Assembly: GCA_965203375.1 (NCBI GenBank) | Contig: OZ241886.1 | Location: forward strand, 3,224,001 to 3,288,000 | DNA: 64,000 nucleotides | Reading direction: 5' to 3' | DNA from: CATQHS01 sp965203375 | GTDB lineage: Bacteria > Actinomycetota > Acidimicrobiia > Acidimicrobiales > Aldehydirespiratoraceae | The notes under the pieces: model-generated | Databases searched by the model: none | What the model saw: only the letters and a program-made list of their open reading frames with translations | Told to the model about the DNA's origin: nothing | Part shown: positions 59,138 through 64,000 of the stretch, piece after piece | Numbering within the stretch: the stretch's first letter is position 1 | How the letters are laid out: each line of letters opens with the position of its first letter | Position numbers and translations under genes: made by a program

Positions 59138-59853
59138 GGGGCCTCCCCGCCCGCGGCCGGCGCGGCCAGTTCGGCGTCGATGTCGTCGATGTGGAAGTTG
59201 TAGAGGCCGCGGGCCGACCCGTATCGGCGGAAGTCGCCGGGGTCGGCATCCATGGCGGCCGCGTCGAGCAGCCGGGCCAGGGCGGCGACGTGCTCGGGGC
59301 GCATCTCCTTTTCGACCGCGTCGGAGCCGAGGCCCTCCACTTCGCCCCGCACGAACAGCCGGGCCTCGTAGATGGAGTCGCCCAGGTCGGACCCGGCGTC
59401 GCCGAGGACCACCAGGCTGCCGGCCTGGGCCATGAAGGCGCTCATGTGGCCCACGCTGCCGCCCACCACGATGTCGACGCCCTTCATGGAGATGCCGCAC
59501 CGGGACCCGGCGTCGCCCTCGATCACCACCAGCCCGCCGCAGCCGGTGGCCCCGGCCGACATGGTGGCGCTGCCGGTGATGCGCACCGTCCCCGACATGA
59601 TGTTCTCGGCCAGGCCGGTGCCGGCGTTGCCCCGGACCAGGACCGACCCCTGCTTGTTCATGCCCGCGCAGTAGTAGCCCACCGAGCCCTCGATCTCGAC
59701 GCTCACGGGGGCGTCGATTCCGCAGGCCAGCCCGTGGGCCCCCCGGGGGTTCAGGACCCGGAACGACCCGGTCCGGGCCTGGTGGAGGGCCTGGTTGACC
59801 TCCCGCCGAGACGCCTCGCGCAGATCGAAGGTGACGGTCGGGTCGGGGCTCAT
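59134..59853 (-). CDS. mgsB: N-methylglutamate synthase GXGXG subunit
   Basis: 239 residues of the GXGXG beta-helix family: LACGIDAPVSVEIEGSVGYY, LVVIEGDAGSRCGISMKGVD, VVLGDAGSDLGDSIYEARLF. It is the paralogue of the gene at 23317 but shorter at the N-terminus and longer at the C-terminus (MRPEHVAALARLLDAAAMDA). It lies 31 nt downstream of mgsA. The stop overlaps the 22-residue bridging ORF. Confidence 0.85.
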   Translation of the reverse strand: MSPDPTVTFDLREASRREVNQALHQARTGSFRVLNPRGAHGLACGIDAPVSVEIEGSVGYYCAGMNKQGSVLVRGNAGTGLAENIMSGTVRITGSATMSAGATGCGGLVVIEGDAGSRCGISMKGVDIVVGGSVGHMSAFMAQAGSLVVLGDAGSDLGDSIYEARLFVRGEVEGLGSDAVEKEMRPEHVAALARLLDAAAMDADPGDFRRYGSARGLYNFHIDDIDAELAAPAAGGEAP

Positions 59854-59884
59854 GCGGGGACCTGGCGGGGCCGAGCCGTCGGGA

Positions 59885-60784
59885 TCACGCGGCCAGGCTC
59901 CAGGTGTAGATGCGGCCCGGCGCCGGCACCCAGACCTCGGCGTGGCCGACGTCGGGGAGCTGGGCGATGGCCCGGTACTCCGACGACATGGCCACCCAGT
60001 CGTCGGTCTCGGCCACCACGGCCGGCTTGCAGGCGATGGGGTCGCGCAGGATGGCGAACCCGCCCTCGATGCCGATGGCGAAGGTGAAGAACCCGTCCAG
60101 CTCCACCAGGGCCCGCTCCAGCGCCTCGGTGATGGTGTCGCCCTCGCGCATCCGCCAGGACAGGAACCCGGCCGCCACCTCGGAGTCGTTCTCGGTCTGG
60201 AAGCTCTCGCCGACGCGCTCGAGCCGGGTCCGGAGCTGGTTGTGGTTGGACAGGGACCCGTTGTGGACCAGGCAGGTGTCGGCGCCGGTGGCGAACGGGT
60301 GGGAGCCGTTGGTGGTGACGGCCGACTCGGTGGCCATCCGGGTGTGGGCGATGGCGTGGGTCCCGGTCCGCGACCCCAGGTCGTAGCGCTCGGCCACCAA
60401 GTCGGGATCGCCCACCGACTTGTAGAGCTCGATCTGGGACCCGTAGCTCAACACGTCGATGTCGGGGTCGTTCTCGATCAGCCACTGGCGGGCCCGCCGG
60501 CCGTCGCCGGCGGTCTCCAGCACGGCGTGGTCCCGCATGGGCCTGACCGACACCTCGGCCCCGAGAACGGCCTCGAGGCCGGCCGCGGCCGCGCCCCAGT
60601 CGGGCTCGGCCCCCTCGGCCAGCACCGTGATCCGGGTGAGGCCCTCGGCGCCCCGGTCGTAGACGGCGAACCCGGCGCTGTCGGGGCCGCGCTCGCGCAT
60701 CTCGTGCAGCATCCGGGCGGTGAGCTCGCCCAGCCGGGGGCGGTATCTCTCGGTCTTGAGGAAGAGCCCGACTATTCCGCACAT
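59885..60784 (-). CDS. mgsA: N-methylglutamate synthase amidotransferase subunit
   Basis: 299 residues from ATG 60784; the mature N-terminus MCGIVGLFLK places the catalytic Cys2, so the longer upstream frame is not coding. Further motifs: ERGPDSAGFAVYDRG, AHTRMATESAVTTNGSHPF and CLVHNGSLSNHNQLRTRLER. In the N-methylglutamate pathway this subunit is thought to handle the gamma-glutamyl amide bond. It is divergent from gmaS, with a shared 147-bp control region. Confidence 0.87.
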   Translation of the reverse strand: MCGIVGLFLKTERYRPRLGELTARMLHEMRERGPDSAGFAVYDRGAEGLTRITVLAEGAEPDWGAAAAGLEAVLGAEVSVRPMRDHAVLETAGDGRRARQWLIENDPDIDVLSYGSQIELYKSVGDPDLVAERYDLGSRTGTHAIAHTRMATESAVTTNGSHPFATGADTCLVHNGSLSNHNQLRTRLERVGESFQTENDSEVAAGFLSWRMREGDTITEALERALVELDGFFTFAIGIEGGFAILRDPIACKPAVVAETDDWVAMSSEYRAIAQLPDVGHAEVWVPAPGRIYTWSLAA

Positions 60785-60859
60785 GCGTTGCTTCCGATCA
60801 GGTCGAACCCGGCGGCGCGGTGGCCCCCGGACGGCAGGGGTGCTAATGTTGCACTTTAC

Positions 60860-60888
60860 CACTAGTGAAGGCTCTTTCTTAGCAGTAG
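60860..60888 (+). promoter_or_regulatory. Element shared with the cluster 1 ligase upstream region
   Basis: CACTAG - 9 nt - TTTC - 3 nt - GCAGTAG, 44 nt before the gmaS start, in the divergent mgsA/gmaS region. It matches the element at 20631-20661. ACTAGT at its left end is palindromic. It is a candidate operator for the cupin regulator encoded downstream of gmaS. Confidence 0.5.
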
Positions 60889-60931
60889 TCGCCGGGAAAG
60901 GCAAACCGAGGGAAGGCATCAGGAGGTCGCC

Positions 60932-62293
60932 GTGGGCTCAGCATCAGAGATCAGGTCGCGGGCTGAGGCGGACGGCGTGGAGTTCATCTACGCCATGTTC
61001 GTGGAGATGCACGGCAAGCCGTGCGCCAAGCTGGTGCCGGTCGAGGCGCTCGACGGGCTCATGGCCGACGGCGCCGGGTTCGCCGGGTTCGCGGCCGGCC
61101 CCATCGGCCAGGACCCGTCCAGCCCCGACATATTGGCCCTGCCCGACCCGGCCTCCTACACCCAGTTGCCGTGGCAGCCCAACGTGGCGGCCATGCAGTG
61201 CGACCCGACCGTGGAGGGCGAGCCGTGGCCGTACGCCCCCCGGGTGATCCTGCGCAACGCGCTGGAGGCGCTGGCCGCCCGCAACATGGTGCTCAAGGCC
61301 GGATTCGAGGCCGAGTACTCGCTGGTGGTGCGGGGCGAGAACGGCGAGATCAGGGTGGCCGACGAGCGCGACAGCGACCCCCAGCCCTGCTACGACGCCC
61401 GGGGGCTGACCCGGATGCTGCCCCATCTCACCACGGTGTCCAAGCACCTCAACGCCATGGGCTGGTCCAACTACGCCAACGACCACGAGGACGCCAACGG
61501 CCAGTACGAGCAGAACTGGATGTACTCCGACGCCATGACCACCGCCGACCGGCTGATCCTGTTCCGGCTGATGGTCCACACCCTGGCCCAGCGGGACGGG
61601 CGCTACGCCACCTTCATGCCCAAGCCCTTCGCCGACAAGACCGGCAACGGGCTCCACGCCCATCTGAGCCTGTGGACCGCCGACGGCGACGAGCCCCTGT
61701 TCCCGGCGGCCGGCGGCGACGACTCCAAGGGCCTGGGGCTGAGCGAGACGGCCTACCGGTTCACCGCCGGCCTGCTGGCCCACGCCGAGGCCCTGGTGGC
61801 CGTGGCCTGCCCGATCGTCAACTCCTACAAGCGCATGGGGGTGGGCGCGCCCACCTCCGGGGCCACCTGGGCCCCGGCCTACGCCGCCTACGGCGGCAAC
61901 AACCGCACCCACATGATCCGCGTCCCCGAGCCGGACCGCATCGAACTGCGGCTGCTCGACGGGGCCGCCAACCCCTATCTGGCCCTGGCCGCGGTGCTGG
62001 CCTGCGGCCTGGACGGGATCGACAAGGAGATGGACCCGGGCGAGCCCAACACCGCCAACCTCTTCGCCCTCTCGGCCGAGGAGATCGCGGCCCGGGGCAT
62101 CAAGACGCTGCCGCCCACGCTGATGCACGCGGCCGACAACCTGGCCGCCGACGACGTGCTGCGCGACGGGCTGGGCATGACCCCCGACGGCCCCTACCGC
62201 GACTACTTCGCCAAGGTCAAGCGGGAGGAGTTCACCGCCCACCACCACCAGGTGACCCCCTCGGAGATCGACCAGTACCTGACCCTGTTCTGA
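60932..62293 (+). CDS. gmaS: Gamma-glutamylmethylamide synthetase (GlnT-type glutamine synthetase)
   Basis: 453 residues from GTG 60932 with AGGAGG upstream. GS motifs: GFEAEYSLVVRGE, NDHEDANGQYEQNWMY, TFMPKPFADKTGNGLHAHLS and RIELRLLDGAANPYLALAAV. The N-terminal pattern KPCAKLVPVEALDGLMADGA GFAGFA is that of GlnT/GmaS proteins. GmaS joins methylamine to glutamate with ATP. Being divergent from mgsABC makes this the better gmaS candidate than the ligase at 20774. True ammonia-using GS activity cannot be excluded. Confidence 0.82.
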   Translation: MGSASEIRSRAEADGVEFIYAMFVEMHGKPCAKLVPVEALDGLMADGAGFAGFAAGPIGQDPSSPDILALPDPASYTQLPWQPNVAAMQCDPTVEGEPWPYAPRVILRNALEALAARNMVLKAGFEAEYSLVVRGENGEIRVADERDSDPQPCYDARGLTRMLPHLTTVSKHLNAMGWSNYANDHEDANGQYEQNWMYSDAMTTADRLILFRLMVHTLAQRDGRYATFMPKPFADKTGNGLHAHLSLWTADGDEPLFPAAGGDDSKGLGLSETAYRFTAGLLAHAEALVAVACPIVNSYKRMGVGAPTSGATWAPAYAAYGGNNRTHMIRVPEPDRIELRLLDGAANPYLALAAVLACGLDGIDKEMDPGEPNTANLFALSAEEIAARGIKTLPPTLMHAADNLAADDVLRDGLGMTPDGPYRDYFAKVKREEFTAHHHQVTPSEIDQYLTLF

Positions 62294-62345
62294 CCGGCGC
62301 CGGTCACCGCTGCCGCCCTGCTGACCCGAACGCGTCGGAACGCAG

Positions 62346-62987
62346 ATGGGCGGACCCGACCCCGCCGAGCGGTCGGCCGCCGAGCCGGGCGAGCCCGGCC
62401 CCGGGCCGGTCGAGCGACTCGCCACCGACGACGTCTGCCGGGTGGTGGGCGAGCGGGTCCGGGACCTGCGAACCGATCTGGGGCTCACCATGGAGCGGTT
62501 CGCCGAGGCGGCCGGGCTGTCGCTGGGGATGCTGTCCAAGATAGAGAACGGCCAGACCTCGCCGAGCCTCAACACACTGACCGGTCTGGCCAACGCGGCC
62601 GGGGTGCCCCTCACCGCCTTCTTCCGCGGCCTCGACGAGGAGCACGACGCGGTTATCGTGCCCGCCGGCGAAGGCCTCGACATCGCCCACCAGGGCTCGG
62701 GGGAGGGCCGCCGCTACCAGGACCTGGGATCGCTGAGGGGGCCGGTCAGGGTCATAGAGCCGCTGCTGGTGACCCTCACCAAGGCCGACGAGGTGTTCCC
62801 GGTGTTCCAGCACGGCGGCGTTGAGTTCCTCTACGTCGTCGAGGGCGTCATCGAATACGGCTACGGGGCCAAGCGGTATGTGCTGCGGCCGGGCGACACC
62901 ATGCAAATCCACGGCGAGATAGCCCACGGCCCGGTGCGCCTGATCGAGCTGCCCATCCGGTTTCTGTCCCTCAAGGTGCATTCGTGA
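62346..62987 (+). CDS. XRE-family regulator with C-terminal cupin domain
   Basis: 213 residues. The HTH (RVRDLRTDLGLTMERFAEAA GLSLGMLSKIENGQTSPSL) spans about residues 37-80, and the cupin (FLYVVEGVIEYGYGAKRYVL RPGDTMQIHGE) lies near 155-200, as in PuuR-type sensors of amines and related ligands. It sits about 50 nt after gmaS on the same strand and probably controls the mgs/gmaS divergent region and perhaps cluster 1 through the shared element. A decayed relative remains upstream of the amt region at 42.5 kb. Its stop codon lies in a 46-bp tandem repeat. Confidence 0.88.
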   Translation: MGGPDPAERSAAEPGEPGPGPVERLATDDVCRVVGERVRDLRTDLGLTMERFAEAAGLSLGMLSKIENGQTSPSLNTLTGLANAAGVPLTAFFRGLDEEHDAVIVPAGEGLDIAHQGSGEGRRYQDLGSLRGPVRVIEPLLVTLTKADEVFPVFQHGGVEFLYVVEGVIEYGYGAKRYVLRPGDTMQIHGEIAHGPVRLIELPIRFLSLKVHS

Positions 62988-63111
62988 GGGCTGAGAGACC
63001 GGCGTTGGGGCGGGCGCCGAGGTGCATTCGTGAGGGCTGAGAGATCGGCGTTGGGGCGGGCGCCGAGGTGCTTTTATGAAGGCTGAGAGATCGGCGTTGG
63101 GGCGGGCGGGC
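62974..63111 (+). repeat. 46-bp tandem repeat, three copies, carrying stop and start codons
   Basis: Units start at 62974, 63020 and 63066 (AGGTGCATTCGTGAGGGCTG..., third AGGTGCTTTTATGAAGGCTG...). Unit 1 contains the regulator stop; unit 3 contains the ATG of the DUF368 gene. Units 1 and 2 would encode VRAERPALGRAP and VRAERSALGRAP from GTGA overlaps, mirroring the real N-terminus MKAERSALGRAG. Confidence 0.9.
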
Positions 63112-64000
63112 GCCCAGGTGCTGCGCGGGTTCGCCATGGGCGCGGTGGACGTGGTGCCCGGCGTGTCCGGGGGCACGGTGGCCCTGGTGCTGGGCATCTA
63201 CGAGCGCCTGGTGGAGGTGATCCGATCCGGGGCCCGGGCCCTGGGCTCGCTGGCGACCGGCGACTGGCGGGGCTTCTGGCGCCGGGTCAAAGGCATCGAC
63301 TGGCTGTTTCTGATCCCGCTGCTGGCCGGGATCATGGCCGCGGTGATCTCGTTGGCCTCGGTGATCGAGACTCAGCTTCGGACCAACCCGGCCGAGATGG
63401 CCGGCCTGTTCGCCGGGCTGGTGGGGGGATCGATCGTGGTGGCGGCCCGGATGATCCGGGCCCCCCGCCGGATCGACCCGGTGATCGCGGCGGCGGTGGC
63501 CGCCGTCGTCTTCGCCGGCCTCGGCCTGCGAGCCGGTCCGGTGGCCGACCCCTCGGTTCTGGTCTTCTTCGGAGCGGGGATGGTCGGGGTCTGCGCCATG
63601 ATCCTGCCCGGCATCAGCGGCTCGTTCCTGCTGTTGATGATGGGCATGTACGGCCCGGTCATCGCCGCCATCGACGAGCGCCGCTACGCCAGCGCCGCCG
63701 CCCTGGCCCTGGGGGCCGCGGTGGGGCTGGCCCTGTTCTCCTCGCTGCTGGGCCGCCTGCTGGAGCGGGCCCACGACCGGGTCATGGCCGTTCTGGTCGG
63801 GCTCATGATCGGATCCATGAGGGTGCTGTGGCCCTGGCCGAACGGCGTGGGCGTGATCGACGACCACCCGGAGGAGTCCGCGACCGGCGCCGAGCTGGCC
63901 TGGCCCGCAGCCGACGAGTGGCTCGGGCCCACCCTTCTGGCCGCGGCCGGATTCATCGTGGTGATGGCCTGGTCCCGGTGGGCGACCAGGACAGCGCGGT
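63076..64000 (+). CDS. DUF368 membrane protein, polyprenyl-phosphate transporter family (3' partial)
   Basis: At least 308 residues, cut by the right edge. The DUF368 signature FAMGAVDVVPGVSGGTVALV stands near residue 20, and its second half repeats it (MVGVCAMILPGISGSFLLLM), flanked by multiple transmembrane helices. DUF368 proteins (PopT) have been reported to return undecaprenyl phosphate across the membrane for reuse in cell-wall synthesis. ATG 63076 is preceded by CCGAGG. It is probably unrelated to amine metabolism. Its start region is triplicated upstream. Confidence 0.85.
   Translation, partial: MKAERSALGRAGAQVLRGFAMGAVDVVPGVSGGTVALVLGIYERLVEVIRSGARALGSLATGDWRGFWRRVKGIDWLFLIPLLAGIMAAVISLASVIETQLRTNPAEMAGLFAGLVGGSIVVAARMIRAPRRIDPVIAAAVAAVVFAGLGLRAGPVADPSVLVFFGAGMVGVCAMILPGISGSFLLLMMGMYGPVIAAIDERRYASAAALALGAAVGLALFSSLLGRLLERAHDRVMAVLVGLMIGSMRVLWPWPNGVGVIDDHPEESATGAELAWPAADEWLGPTLLAAAGFIVVMAWSRWATRTAR

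Noticed and set aside
59073..59249. Longer N-terminus of mgsC
   Set aside because: It overlaps the end of mgsB in another frame and lacks a ribosome site, whereas ATG 59072 has AAGGAGG.
60785..60919. Longer N-terminus of mgsA
   Set aside because: Class II amidotransferases need Cys at position 2, given only by the ATG at 60784.

Overview
The window is high-GC DNA with GTG starts, frequent ATGA/GTGA gene overlaps and strong GC3 bias, crossed by several clearly AT-richer blocks. This fits an actinobacterium. A marine or host-associated methylamine user, for example in the class Acidimicrobiia, is my inference from TMA/TMAO genes in a high-GC background; no rRNA or tRNA is present to test it.

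Left part (1-20 kb), defence and accessory DNA. A helicase-DUF1998 protein with a C-terminal nuclease-like domain (cut by the left edge), an SNF2 helicase and a large Eco57I-type adenine methylase form a DISARM-like operon. The methylase has an AT-rich block in its specificity part, and its tail is duplicated 0.6 kb downstream. Then come an AT-rich three-gene operon ending in a ClpP-fold serine protease, small orphans, two neighbouring frameshifted genes (one a PD-(D/E)XK nuclease), a zinc-finger protein, a small HTH protein and a phytanoyl-CoA-type dioxygenase.

Middle part (20.7-42.4 kb), methylated-amine metabolism. A glutamine-synthetase-like ligase plus a three-part glutamate-synthase-like enzyme (cluster 1) is followed by an AT-rich UvrD helicase / DarT / ADP-ribosylglycohydrolase module. 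Next are an FAD amine oxidase, DUF2442 and GFA genes, then a leftward group: Amt transporter, four tiny membrane proteins, TMAO demethylase (tdm), TMA monooxygenase (tmm), another flavin monooxygenase and another FAD oxidoreductase.

Right part (42.6-64 kb). A leftward AT-rich operon (ParB-like, nuclease-like, DNA methylase, RelE-UvrD fusion) is followed by N-methylglutamate dehydrogenase mgdABCD, a nucleotide-sugar cassette, a second synthase set (mgsABC, cluster 2) divergent from gmaS, a cupin regulator and a partial DUF368 transporter.

Put together: TMA -> TMAO (Tmm) -> dimethylamine + formaldehyde (Tdm) -> [no dimethylamine monooxygenase seen] -> methylamine -> gamma-glutamylmethylamide (GmaS) -> N-methylglutamate (MgsABC) -> glutamate + C1 unit (MgdABCD). 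The catabolic genes are separated by AT-rich modules. Many gene junctions carry short tandem duplications of a neighbouring start or stop region, often forming tiny stop-start coupled ORFs.
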